64,000 bases of DNA from Sphingomonas sp. LR60 (GTDB lineage: Bacteria > Pseudomonadota > Alphaproteobacteria > Sphingomonadales > Sphingomonadaceae), in the NCBI RefSeq assembly GCF_036855935.1, contig NZ_JASPFK010000001.1:1862501-1926500 (forward strand), written 5' to 3'. Positions 51,020 through 59,451 of the stretch are shown here, piece after piece. The notes beneath the pieces are model-generated. The model was not told the DNA's origin. It ran no database searches and worked only from the letters and a program-made list of their open reading frames with translations. The translations under genes were made by a program, and so were the position numbers. The number at the start of each line of letters is the position of its first letter. Within the stretch, counting starts at the first letter, position 1.

Positions 51020-52372
51020 TCAGGCCGCGTGTGGCGACAGGTGCAGTCGCTCCCGCGCGCTCCACCGCCAGATCAGCAGCGCCGAGACGACGCCGAGCCC
51101 GACCGCCAGGCCCCACCAGATTCCTGCTGCGCCCCAGCCGAGCCCGAAGCCGAGCAATAGCGCGGTCCCGAACCCCGCCCCCCAATAACCGGCGATCTGG
51201 ATCAACATCGGCACGCGCGTGTCCTGCACCCCGCGCAGCACGCCCGCCGCGACGGCTTGCGCGCCGTCGACGAGCTGGAAGATCGCGGCGATCCCCAGCA
51301 GCGCCACCGCAAGCGACGCCACCGCCCCCTCGCGCGCCGGATCGACGTACAGACGCACCAGCCAGTGCGGCACCGCCCAGAACACCATCGCACTCAGCGC
51401 CATCACCGCGATCCCGGTCACGATCGCGACGTTGCCGGCGCGCGCCACCCACGCGCGGTCGCCCGCACCGAACGCGAAGCCGACGCGGATCGTCGCGGCC
51501 TGCGCAAGCCCGAACGGGATCTGGAAGGCGATCGCGGCGATGTTGAGCGCCACGGCATGTGCGTCGATCGCCGCGACCGAAATCAGCCCCATCAGCAGCC
51601 CCGCGCCACCGAACAACCCGCCCTCCGCCATCCAGCCGAGCGCGATCGGCGTACCAAGCCGCGCGATCTCCGCCATCCGCGACCATTCGGCGCGCCACCA
51701 TTTGCCGAGCAGGCGATAGCGCCGCAGCCGGCGATCCTTCAGCAGGATCACGACATAGGCCGCGCAGGTCGCCGTCGAGACGATGGCGCTCGACAAGGCC
51801 GAGCCTTCCAGACCCAGCGCCGGGAAACCGGCATTGCCGAACACCAGACACCAATTGGCGAGCACCGCAACGCCCAGCGCCAGCGCGGTGACCATCAGCG
51901 CCCAGCCCGGCCGCCCCAGCGCCGCCGCGGTCAGCCGGATCAGCGCCGCGCCGACCGCCGGCAGCACCGCCAGCGAAAGCACCCGGCAGAACGACCCGGC
52001 GCGCGCCGCCACCGCCGGGTCCTGACCTGCTAGCCGCAACAGCGGCGCAACGCAGTTGAGCACGGCGATCACCACCACCGAGCCCAGCACCGCCAGCCAC
52101 ATCGCCATCCGGAACGACCGCCGCACCTGCCGCACTGCGCCAACGCGTCGCCCGAGCGCGGCGGCGATCAACGGCTCGGCCGCGCCGACCATCCCGATCA
52201 GCCCGAAGCCGAGGATATGGAAGAAGAACACGCCGAGCGTCGCGGCGGCGAACTCGACCGGCCCGAGCCGCGCGACGAACACGACATCCACCGCGAACAC
52301 CGCCATCTGCAGCAGGTTCGCCCCGATCAGCGGCCCCGCCAACGCCGACAGCGCGCGCAGCTCGCCGCCCAA
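51020..52372 (-). CDS. MATE family efflux transporter (NorM-like)
   Basis: This protein of about 450 residues has twelve hydrophobic helices and two MatE halves. The first begins ELRALSALAGPLIGANLLQM, and DVVFVARLG and the second-half AEGGLFGGAGLLMG follow. It exports drugs or metabolites by Na+ or H+ exchange. The start is uncertain: in frame only a TTG at 52372 is available, while an ATG at 52422 lies in another frame and would supply a plausible N-terminus if one base were misread. Confidence 0.9.
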   Translation of the reverse strand: MGGELRALSALAGPLIGANLLQMAVFAVDVVFVARLGPVEFAAATLGVFFFHILGFGLIGMVGAAEPLIAAALGRRVGAVRQVRRSFRMAMWLAVLGSVVVIAVLNCVAPLLRLAGQDPAVAARAGSFCRVLSLAVLPAVGAALIRLTAAALGRPGWALMVTALALGVAVLANWCLVFGNAGFPALGLEGSALSSAIVSTATCAAYVVILLKDRRLRRYRLLGKWWRAEWSRMAEIARLGTPIALGWMAEGGLFGGAGLLMGLISVAAIDAHAVALNIAAIAFQIPFGLAQAATIRVGFAFGAGDRAWVARAGNVAIVTGIAVMALSAMVFWAVPHWLVRLYVDPAREGAVASLAVALLGIAAIFQLVDGAQAVAAGVLRGVQDTRVPMLIQIAGYWGAGFGTALLLGFGLGWGAAGIWWGLAVGLGVVSALLIWRWSARERLHLSPHAA

Positions 52373-52472
52373 GTCGGCGGCGGCGCCTGCGTTAGCGGCG
52401 CGAAGGTGGCGGGGGCGTTCATCGAGCGAGCCCCTAGCCGAGCCTGTCCGTCATTGCGACCCCGCCCCTCCG

Positions 52473-52570
52473 CCGTCATCCCCGCGAAGGCGGGGATCCA
52501 GACGCGCGGGTCTGGCGATAGAAGCGCGAGGTCCCGAGGTTCTCAATTCCCGCCTTTGCGGGCATGACGG
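52473..52570. repeat. intergenic mirror repeat, family C
   Basis: CCGTCATCCCCGCGAAGGCG and GCGGGCATGACGG bound the usual centre with CAGACGCGCGGG and GATAGAAGCGCG. It lies between the divergent MATE and sppA genes, unusual for these elements, which otherwise sit at gene ends. Confidence 0.75.
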
Positions 52571-52686
52571 AGAAGGGCGGGAACACGGCCCCGCACCCAA
52601 CCCTACCATTTACCACCAAAGCGTATTGCCCCCGTCATACACGCCGCGCTACGGTCGCTGCCACGTAATGTAAGGTGGCAGGAACG

Positions 52687-54555
52687 ATGAAGCTGGTACG
52701 CGGCGCATGGAAGCTGCTGGTCGGGATCAAGGACGCGCTGGTGCTCGTCGCGATGCTGCTGTTCTTTGCGGCGATCTTCGCCGCGCTCAACGCGCGGCAG
52801 CGCCCGACCGCGATCGGCGACGGCGCGCTGGTCCTGAAGTTCGACGGCCCGATCGTCGAACAGCCCGAGGAAGTGCCGCTGACCGCACTGGTCAGCGGTC
52901 AGCAGGTCGGCAAGCAATATCGCCTCCGCGACGTGCTGCGCGCGATCGACACCGCGCGCACCGACGACCGCGTCAAGGCGATCGTGCTCGACCTCGATCG
53001 CTTCGGCGGCGCGTATCCTGCGGTGCTCGGCGAGGTACAGGCCGCGCTGCTCCGCGCGCGTACCGCGGGCAAGCCGGTGCTCGCCTATGCCACTGCCTAT
53101 ACCGACGGCGGCTACCGCCTCGCCTCGGCCGCGAGCGAGATCTGGATGGACCCGCTGGGCGGCACCTTCTTCGCCGGTCCCGGCGGCAACCAGTTGTTCT
53201 ACAAGGGGCTGATCGACAAGCTGGGCGTCAACGCGCACGTCTATCGCGTCGGCAAGTTCAAGTCGGCGGTCGAGCCTTATACCCGCACCGATCAGAGCCC
53301 CGAGGCGCGCGAGGCGAGCCAGGCACTCTACGGCACATTGTTCGATCAGTGGCGCGAGGCGGTCGCGACCGCGCGTCCCAAGGCGCAGCTCGCGCCGTGG
53401 CTGGGCAACCCCGCGCAGCTCGTCACGCAGGCGCAGGGCGACGTATCGCGCGCCAACCTCGCCACCGGGCTGGTCGACAAGCTCGGCGATCGCGTCGCGT
53501 TCGGCCGCCGCGTTGCGCAGTTGGCAGGCGGCGACGACAAGAAGATCGCGGGCTGGTTCAAGACCATCAACTACAACGCCTATGTCGCCGCCAACCCGCT
53601 CCCCAAGAAGGGTAAGGTCGGCGTGCTGACGATCGCCGGCGAGATCGTCGACGGCGAGGCCGGTCCCGGCAAGGCGGCGGGCGATACGATCTCGAAGCTG
53701 CTCTACAACGGGCTGGTCGATAACGACCTCAAGGCGCTCGTGGTGCGCGTCGACTCGCCGGGCGGCTCGGTGCTGGCGTCCGAGAAGATCCGGCTCGCGA
53801 TCCTCGAGGCGAAGCGCCGCGGGCTGCCAGTCGTCGTCTCGATGGGCGGGCTCGCCGCCTCGGGTGGTTATTGGGTATCGACCCCGGCCGACGTGATCTT
53901 CGCCGAACCCGGCACGATCACCGGCTCGATCGGCATCTTCGGGATCATCCCGACCTTCGAGAACACGCTCAAGAAGATCGGCCTGTCGACCGACGGCGTG
54001 AGGACCACCCCGCTGTCCGGTCAACCCGACGTGCTCGGCGGCACCACGCCCGAGCTGGACCGGATCGTCCAGGCCGGGATCGAGCATGGCTATCTGCAAT
54101 TCCTCACCCGCGTGTCGCAGTCGCGCAAGCTGCCGGTCGAGCGCGTCAACGAGATCGGTCAGGGTCGCGTGTGGGTCGGCGGGATCGCACAGCAGCTGAA
54201 GCTGGTCGACCGCTTCGGCGGTCTCGACGATGCGGTCGCCGAAGCCGCAAAGCGCGCCAGGCTCGACGATGCGCAGCCGGTGTGGCTGGAGAAGAAGCCC
54301 GGCTTCGCGGCGCAGATCGCACAGCAGGTCGCCAACCAGGAAGACGATGACGACGCCAGCGCCCCCGACGCGCTGTCGCGGCTGACATGGCAGCGCCAGC
54401 AGGCGTTCGCCGCGGCATTGGGCGATGCGAAGCGGATGCTGGGCGGCGCGGCGGTGCGTGCGCAATGCCTCGAATGCGTCGGGCTCGGCCCGATCGCGGC
54501 GCGCGCCGAGGATCGCAACCTGTGGCAGCTCGTCGTCGCGCGGATCGGTCTGTGA
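52687..54555 (+). CDS. sppA: signal peptide peptidase SppA, 67K type
   Basis: This 622-residue inner-membrane serine protease degrades cleaved signal peptides in the periplasm. One N-terminal transmembrane helix (about residues 16-35) is followed by tandem SppA domains. The Ser/Lys dyad is split, with Lys192 in GKFKSAVEPY and Ser392 in GGLAASGGYW. That is the arrangement of E. coli-type SppA. The ATG at 52687 follows AGGAACG. Its TGA overlaps the acetyltransferase ATG. Confidence 0.94.
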   Translation: MKLVRGAWKLLVGIKDALVLVAMLLFFAAIFAALNARQRPTAIGDGALVLKFDGPIVEQPEEVPLTALVSGQQVGKQYRLRDVLRAIDTARTDDRVKAIVLDLDRFGGAYPAVLGEVQAALLRARTAGKPVLAYATAYTDGGYRLASAASEIWMDPLGGTFFAGPGGNQLFYKGLIDKLGVNAHVYRVGKFKSAVEPYTRTDQSPEAREASQALYGTLFDQWREAVATARPKAQLAPWLGNPAQLVTQAQGDVSRANLATGLVDKLGDRVAFGRRVAQLAGGDDKKIAGWFKTINYNAYVAANPLPKKGKVGVLTIAGEIVDGEAGPGKAAGDTISKLLYNGLVDNDLKALVVRVDSPGGSVLASEKIRLAILEAKRRGLPVVVSMGGLAASGGYWVSTPADVIFAEPGTITGSIGIFGIIPTFENTLKKIGLSTDGVRTTPLSGQPDVLGGTTPELDRIVQAGIEHGYLQFLTRVSQSRKLPVERVNEIGQGRVWVGGIAQQLKLVDRFGGLDDAVAEAAKRARLDDAQPVWLEKKPGFAAQIAQQVANQEDDDDASAPDALSRLTWQRQQAFAAALGDAKRMLGGAAVRAQCLECVGLGPIAARAEDRNLWQLVVARIGL

Positions 54556-55118
54556 TGTCGCACGGCCCGATCACGATCCGCGCCGCGACCGGCGACGACG
54601 CCGTCGAGATCGCCGCGATCTATGCGCCGTTCGTGCTGTCGGGCACCGTCTCGTTCGAGAACGAGGCGCCTGATGCGGCGGCGATGCGCGACCGCGTCGA
54701 GGCGTCGGACGGCTATTATCCGTGGCTGGTCGCCACCAGCGGAGATGCGGTGCTCGCTTATGCCTATGCGACGCGTTTCCGCGACCGTCCGGCGTACCGC
54801 TATGTCGTCGAGACCTCGATCTATGTCGGCGGCGCGACCCACGGGCAAGGTGTCGGCCGACTGCTCTACGAGGCGTTGGTCGATACGCTGCGCGCGCAGG
54901 GGTTTACGCAGGCGATCGGCGTCATCACCCTGCCCAACGACGCATCGATCACGCTCCACGAAGCCGTCGGCTTCCGCCGCGCGGGCGTGTACCGCGAGGT
55001 CGGCTACAAACAGGGCCGCTGGATCGACGTCGGTTTTTGGCAGTGCGAACTGAATGACTCCACGATCCCGCCGATCGAGCCGAAGCCGTTCAGCAAGACG
55101 GGGGTACGACGGGACTGA
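54555..55118 (+). CDS. GNAT N-acetyltransferase (phosphinothricin/methionine-sulfoximine type)
   Basis: This 187-residue acetyl-CoA-dependent enzyme has the GNAT CoA loop THGQGVGRLLYEAL and the family blocks SGTVSFENEAPDAA, YRYVVETSIYV, LHEAVGFRRAG and GRWIDVGFWQ. These match PAT/MddA-type N-acetyltransferases, which acetylate methionine sulfone or sulfoximine and similar amino acids. The natural substrate is unknown. It is coupled to sppA by TGATG. Confidence 0.9.
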   Translation: MSHGPITIRAATGDDAVEIAAIYAPFVLSGTVSFENEAPDAAAMRDRVEASDGYYPWLVATSGDAVLAYAYATRFRDRPAYRYVVETSIYVGGATHGQGVGRLLYEALVDTLRAQGFTQAIGVITLPNDASITLHEAVGFRRAGVYREVGYKQGRWIDVGFWQCELNDSTIPPIEPKPFSKTGVRRD

Positions 55119-55160
55119 CATAGCGATCGATCGACGCTGCCGCCGACGTCCCAAACTCCC

Positions 55161-55295
55161 GCCGTCGCCCCTGCGTAGGCAGGGGCCTATGTCTGCATCG
55201 TACGTCCTGCCGCCTGCCACATGGCCGACGCGACTGTGTCAGATGCCCCACCAAGCCGACGCAGCGATAGGCCCCTGTCTCCGCAAGGGCGACGA
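55161..55295. repeat. intergenic mirror repeat, family D
   Basis: CGTCGCCCCTGCGTAGGCAG and the inverse CCCCTGTCTCCGCAAGGGCG bound 85 bp. It ends 5 bp before the stop of egtD and separates two convergent genes. Confidence 0.75.
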
Positions 55296-55299
55296 GGCG

Positions 55300-56280
55300 T
55301 TAGGGCGCCGGCCGCTCCGCCTGCGCTTCCGCTAGTATCACCGCGAACTTACCCTCAGGGTCGGTCCATTCACGCACCGGCGTCCACCCGCCCGAACGGA
55401 GCAGGATACGCGCGTCGCGCTCGCCATATTTGTGGCTGTTCTCGGTATGAATCGACTCACCCGTCGCCACCGCAAAGTCACGACCCTCGACCGTGAAGGC
55501 GACATCGCGGGTCGCGACCAGATGCATTTCGATCCGCGCGCGATCGTCGTTCCAGCGTGCCTCGTGCGCGAAGGCGTCGAGCGGGATCGTCCCGTCAAGC
55601 TCGCGGTTGATCCGCTCGAGCAAATTACGGTTGAACGCCGCGGTAACCCCCTGCGCATCGTCATAGGCCGGGACCAGCACCGCCGGATCCTTGATCCGGT
55701 CCATGCCGATTAGCAGCATCGCCCCCTCACCCAGCGACGCCCGCATCGCGCGCAACAGGTCGACCGCAGCCAGCGGGATCAGATTGCCGATCGTCGACCC
55801 CGGAAAGAACCCCAGCTTGGGCGCATCGCTGATCGTGTGCGGCAGGGTCAACGGGCGCGTGAAATCGGCCTCGAACGGCAGCACCAGCAACTCGGGGAAT
55901 GCGTCCGACAGCTCGCGTGCCGACTGGCGCAGGAACTCGCCCGAGATATCGATCGGCACATAGGAAGACGGCTTCACGCAGCGCAGCACGATCGGCGTCT
56001 TGGTCGACGAGCCCGACCCGAACTCGACCACCGCGCGCCCCTCGCCGACGACGTCGCGCAGCTCAGGGCAAAGCCCCTCGAGCAACGCCGTCTCGGTCCG
56101 CGTCGGATAATATTCGGGCAAGTCGGTGATCTGCTCGAACAATTGCGAGCCGCGATGATCGTAGAACCAACGTGCGGGGATCGCGCGCGGGCGACGCTCC
56201 AACCCGGCGAGCACATCGGCACGGAATTGCGGGTCGGCGAGCGTCACCTGCCCGTCCTCGATCTCAGGCTTCAGCATCAA
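55300..56280 (-). CDS. egtD: histidine N-alpha-methyltransferase EgtD
   Basis: This 326-residue SAM-dependent enzyme trimethylates L-histidine to hercynine, the first step of ergothioneine synthesis. Family marks are PARWFYDHRGSQLFEQIT, the SAM loop VVEFGSGSSTKT, FFPGSTIGNL and the late IHTENSHKYG. The stop of egtB overlaps its ATG by 4 nt, so egtB-egtD is one operon. Confidence 0.95.
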   Translation of the reverse strand: MMLKPEIEDGQVTLADPQFRADVLAGLERRPRAIPARWFYDHRGSQLFEQITDLPEYYPTRTETALLEGLCPELRDVVGEGRAVVEFGSGSSTKTPIVLRCVKPSSYVPIDISGEFLRQSARELSDAFPELLVLPFEADFTRPLTLPHTISDAPKLGFFPGSTIGNLIPLAAVDLLRAMRASLGEGAMLLIGMDRIKDPAVLVPAYDDAQGVTAAFNRNLLERINRELDGTIPLDAFAHEARWNDDRARIEMHLVATRDVAFTVEGRDFAVATGESIHTENSHKYGERDARILLRSGGWTPVREWTDPEGKFAVILAEAQAERPAP

Positions 56281-57536
56281 AGGTCCTTTGCCAGCCGCAC
56301 GCCGGTGAATTGCCAGCGCTGATGCGGATAGAAGAAGTTGCGATAGCAGGCGCGCGCATGGCCCCGCGGAGTCGCGCAGCTGCCGCCGCGCAGCACGAAC
56401 TGCCCGTTCATGAACTTGCCATTATATTCGCCGACCGCACCCTCGACGGGGTGGAAGCCGGGATAGGGGCGATACGCCGATCCGGTCCATTCCCACACGT
56501 CGCCGAAGAACGCCGGCCCGCCCTCGGACGGTCGCGGCTCGATCGCCCCCGCGCCGTCGAGCTGGTTGCCCGCGCCTGCATCATGCGCCGCCGCGGCGCC
56601 TTCCCATTCGAATTCGGTCGGCAAGCGCGCGCCAGCCCAGGTCGCATAGGCATCCGCCTCGTAGAAGCTGATATGCGTCACCGGCGCCGCCGGATCGACC
56701 GCGCGTCGCCCGTCGAGTCCGAAGCGCGTCCACGCCCCTTCGCGATGCTCCCAGTACAGCGGCGCGCCGATCCGCTCGCGCTGCACCCACGCCCAGCCGT
56801 CCGACAGCCACAGCCGCGCGTCGCGATAGCCGCCGTCGGCGATGAACGCCGCCCATTCGCCATTGGTGACGGTCCGGTCGGCGATCGCATGGGGGTGGAG
56901 CAAGGTGCGATGTCGCGGCCCCTCGCAATCGAACCCGAAGCCCCCGCCCTTATGCCCGACCTCGACGACACGCTCGTCGCTCTCGATCCACCCGACTGGT
57001 CCCGGCATCGCGACCGGCACCTTGCGCTGCGCCGGCCACACAGCCGGCTCCAGCGGGTTCTCGGAGAAGAGATGCAGCACGTCGGTGACGAGCAATTCCT
57101 GATGCTGCTCCTCATGATGGCAACCCAACGCAACCAACTCGAGCGCCGCCGCCGGCAACTCGGCAAAGGCCGCGAGCACCGCCGCATCCACCGCGTGGCG
57201 ATAGGCCAGCACTTCGTCCAGCGCCGGCCGGGTGATCATCCCGCGCCGTCCGCGTGCATGACGCCGCCCCTCGGCCTCGTAATAGCTGTTGAAAAGAAAC
57301 GGGAAGCGCGCGTCGTGCAGCGCGTAACCGGGAACGTGATCGCGCAGCACGAAGGTTTCGAAGAACCAGGTCGTATGCGCCAGATGCCATTTCGCCGGAG
57401 AGGCGTCGTCCATCGACTGAACGGTGGCGTCGGCATCGGACAGCGGGGCGACCAGCGCCTCGCTCAGCCGCCGCACCTGCGCATAGCGCCGCGCCAACGG
57501 GTCGGTCCCGGCGTCACGCCGGGGGAACGCTTCCAT
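56277..57536 (-). CDS. egtB: ergothioneine sulfoxide synthase EgtB
   Basis: This 419-residue iron enzyme joins hercynine to a thiol (gamma-Glu-Cys or Cys) with O2. The DinB domain carries the metal ligands in HLAHTTWFFE (His51) and in the HHEEQHQELL motif, and the C-terminal FGE-sulfatase domain ends RGGSCATPRGHARACYRNFF. It shows the architecture of known EgtB. egtA, egtC and egtE are not in the window; many non-actinobacteria manage with only egtBD. Confidence 0.95.
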   Translation of the reverse strand: MEAFPRRDAGTDPLARRYAQVRRLSEALVAPLSDADATVQSMDDASPAKWHLAHTTWFFETFVLRDHVPGYALHDARFPFLFNSYYEAEGRRHARGRRGMITRPALDEVLAYRHAVDAAVLAAFAELPAAALELVALGCHHEEQHQELLVTDVLHLFSENPLEPAVWPAQRKVPVAMPGPVGWIESDERVVEVGHKGGGFGFDCEGPRHRTLLHPHAIADRTVTNGEWAAFIADGGYRDARLWLSDGWAWVQRERIGAPLYWEHREGAWTRFGLDGRRAVDPAAPVTHISFYEADAYATWAGARLPTEFEWEGAAAAHDAGAGNQLDGAGAIEPRPSEGGPAFFGDVWEWTGSAYRPYPGFHPVEGAVGEYNGKFMNGQFVLRGGSCATPRGHARACYRNFFYPHQRWQFTGVRLAKDL

Positions 57537-57589
57537 GCTCGTCCTCCTGCAGCCACCCGGGAGATCGGGCGCGCACGGGACTGCCTATG

Positions 57590-58147
57590 CTATCGGTTTG
57601 CCCCTGCTACCCACAGAACGTCCCCACCTGTGTTAAGGTTCACCGATCGGCAGGCGACGAAAAGAAAATCCGACAGGCGATTGAGATAGATCAGCGCCTG
57701 GGGATTGGCATGCGGGGCGAGCGCGATCGCCGATCGCTCGGCACGGCGCACGATTGCACGCGCCAGATGCAGCGACGCCGCCGCACCGCCGGGCAGCACG
57801 AAGCTGGTCAGCGGCGGCACATGCTCGTTGAGCGCATCGATCTCCGCCTCCACCCGCGCGACCTGCGCGGGCACGATCCGCAGCGTCATCTCGCCGGGCT
57901 CATAATCGTCACCCGGCGTCGCGAGATCGGCGCCGAGATCGAACAAATCGTTCTGCACGCGGGTCAGTTGCTCGGCCAAGGCAGTGTCGCCGATGCCGGC
58001 GATCGCGACCCCGATCGCGCTGTTCGCCTCGTCGACATCGCCGATCGCCTGCATCCGCGCATCGGTCTTCGCGATGCGGCTGCCGTCCGACAGCCCGGTC
58101 GTGCCTTCGTCGCCGGTGCGCGTATAGATGCGATTGAGCCGGACCAT
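57590..58147 (-). CDS. PduO-type cob(I)alamin adenosyltransferase
   Basis: This 185-residue trimeric enzyme adenosylates cob(I)alamin using ATP to make coenzyme B12. The signature IYTRTGDEGTTGLSDG is at residues 7-22. DEANSAIGVA, LFDLGADLATP and FVLPGGAAASLHLARAIVRRAER follow. It is coupled to the HIG1-like gene by TGATG, with the HIG1-like gene first. Confidence 0.94.
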   Translation of the reverse strand: MVRLNRIYTRTGDEGTTGLSDGSRIAKTDARMQAIGDVDEANSAIGVAIAGIGDTALAEQLTRVQNDLFDLGADLATPGDDYEPGEMTLRIVPAQVARVEAEIDALNEHVPPLTSFVLPGGAAASLHLARAIVRRAERSAIALAPHANPQALIYLNRLSDFLFVACRSVNLNTGGDVLWVAGANR

Positions 58148-58374
58148 CAGGTGCGCCCGGCGGCGAACAGGATCACGACGACGATCAACACGGCCAGCGC
58201 CTGATAGAAGATGCGCATCTGCATCATCCGGTTGGATTTGAGCTGCGCCGCGGTCGGCCCCTCGCCGCGCGCCTCGGCCGACGCGCTCTGGAGGAACGAG
58301 ACGATGCCGCGCACCAGCGCGACCACCGTGGCGATCATCGCCGCGACCAGCAGGATGATGAGAAAGGTATTCAT
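58147..58374 (-). CDS. HIG1-like twin-transmembrane protein
   Basis: This 75-residue protein has two helices (about 3-25 and 55-73) and a central LKSNRMMQMRIFYQ segment typical of bacterial HIG1/twin-TM proteins. Mitochondrial HIG1 proteins modulate cytochrome oxidase. The bacterial role is less clear but respiratory. It overlaps the start of the adenosyltransferase gene by 1 nt, an arrangement I would check for conservation. Confidence 0.85.
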   Translation of the reverse strand: MNTFLIILLVAAMIATVVALVRGIVSFLQSASAEARGEGPTAAQLKSNRMMQMRIFYQALAVLIVVVILFAAGRT

Positions 58375-58434
58375 AAACCGAAGCTAAGACGCGGCGGCGC
58401 AAACGGCAATGGGCCGCGCTCCCCGTTCTGAGCC

Positions 58435-58565
58435 CGTCGCCCCTGCGAAGGCAGGGGCCCGTGGCTGTCGCGTAGAAGAAGAAGGCCGACAGACATCGGA
58501 CCGCCCATGGTCAGGCCGCCCACCAGGCCGAAGGAGCCATAGGCCCCTGCCTCCACAGGTGCCAG
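58435..58565. repeat. intergenic mirror repeat, family D
   Basis: CGTCGCCCCTGCGAAGGCAG at the left and CCCCTGCCTCCACAGGTGCC at the right bound about 90 bp; the right arm is degraded. It lies between the HIG1-like gene and the end of gluQ. Confidence 0.7.
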
Positions 58566-58571
58566 CAAGAG

Positions 58572-59375
58572 TTAGCCCGCCCCCGCCCGCAACGTCGCCG
58601 CGACCTCCGCCCCCTCCACCCCAGCCTCGCGCAATGACGCAAGGGTTGGCGCCCCATGCCGCTTCGCCAGCCGAGCGCCACCCGCCCCCACCAGCAGGTC
58701 GTGATGCCACCAGCGCGGCACCGGCAGCCCAAGCAACGCCTGCAACACGCGGTGCACGTGCGTCGCCTCGAACAGGTCGCGCCCACGCACCACATCGGTC
58801 ACCCCCTGCTCCGCATCATCGATCGTCACCGCGAGATGATAGCTGGCCGGCGCATCCTTGCGCGCCAGCACGACATCGCCCTGCGCCAGCGCTTCGTTCG
58901 CCACCACCTGCCCATGGTCGGTCCAGGACAAATCCCCGCACCGCGCGACCGCCGCCGCCATGTCGATCCGCCAGCAATGCGGCGCATCGCGCTGCGGCGT
59001 CCCGCGACACGTCCCCGGATATGCCGCCACCGCGCCATGTGGCGCGCTCAATGCCTCAGCGATCTCCGCACGGGTGCAATAACAACGATATAGCAGCCCC
59101 ATCTCGCGCAGGCTCTTAAGCACCGCAGCATAGCTAACGAGCCGCGCCGACTGGAAGACCACCTCACCGTCCCAGCTCAGTCCGAGCCATTGCAGGTCCG
59201 CGACGATCATCGCGACATGCTCGGCGCGGCTCCGCGTGCCGTCGATATCCTCAATCCGCAGCAGAAACCGCCCGCCGCGTTCGCGCGCGAAATCATGCGC
59301 CCTAATCGCCGAGAAGGCGTGCCCCATGTGCAGCCGCCCGGTCGGCGATGGCGCGAAACGGGTGACGACGCTCAT
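58572..59375 (-). CDS. gluQ: glutamyl-Q tRNA(Asp) synthetase
   Basis: This 267-residue GluRS-like enzyme lacks an anticodon-binding domain and attaches glutamate to queuosine of tRNA(Asp). The HIGH-like motif is in RFAPSPTGRLHMGHAFSA, LRIEDIDGTRS follows, and the KMSKS equivalent is degenerate (LAKRHGAPTL). The Zn-site cysteines RCYCTRAEI and PGTCRG are present. The ATG at 59375 is preferred; the frame is open to 59429. Confidence 0.94.
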   Translation of the reverse strand: MSVVTRFAPSPTGRLHMGHAFSAIRAHDFARERGGRFLLRIEDIDGTRSRAEHVAMIVADLQWLGLSWDGEVVFQSARLVSYAAVLKSLREMGLLYRCYCTRAEIAEALSAPHGAVAAYPGTCRGTPQRDAPHCWRIDMAAAVARCGDLSWTDHGQVVANEALAQGDVVLARKDAPASYHLAVTIDDAEQGVTDVVRGRDLFEATHVHRVLQALLGLPVPRWWHHDLLVGAGGARLAKRHGAPTLASLREAGVEGAEVAATLRAGAG

Positions 59376-59451
59376 GTCCGGCGATGTGCGCCGTGCCGCG
59401 CCTGCCGACAAGAGGGTGACGTTTCGCAAGATCGCGCGTTAGGTAGCGCTT

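Noticed and set aside
52603..54465. 620-codon minus-strand ORF opposite sppA
   Set aside because: sppA has its catalytic dyad and a transmembrane helix; the antisense frame shows no family features.
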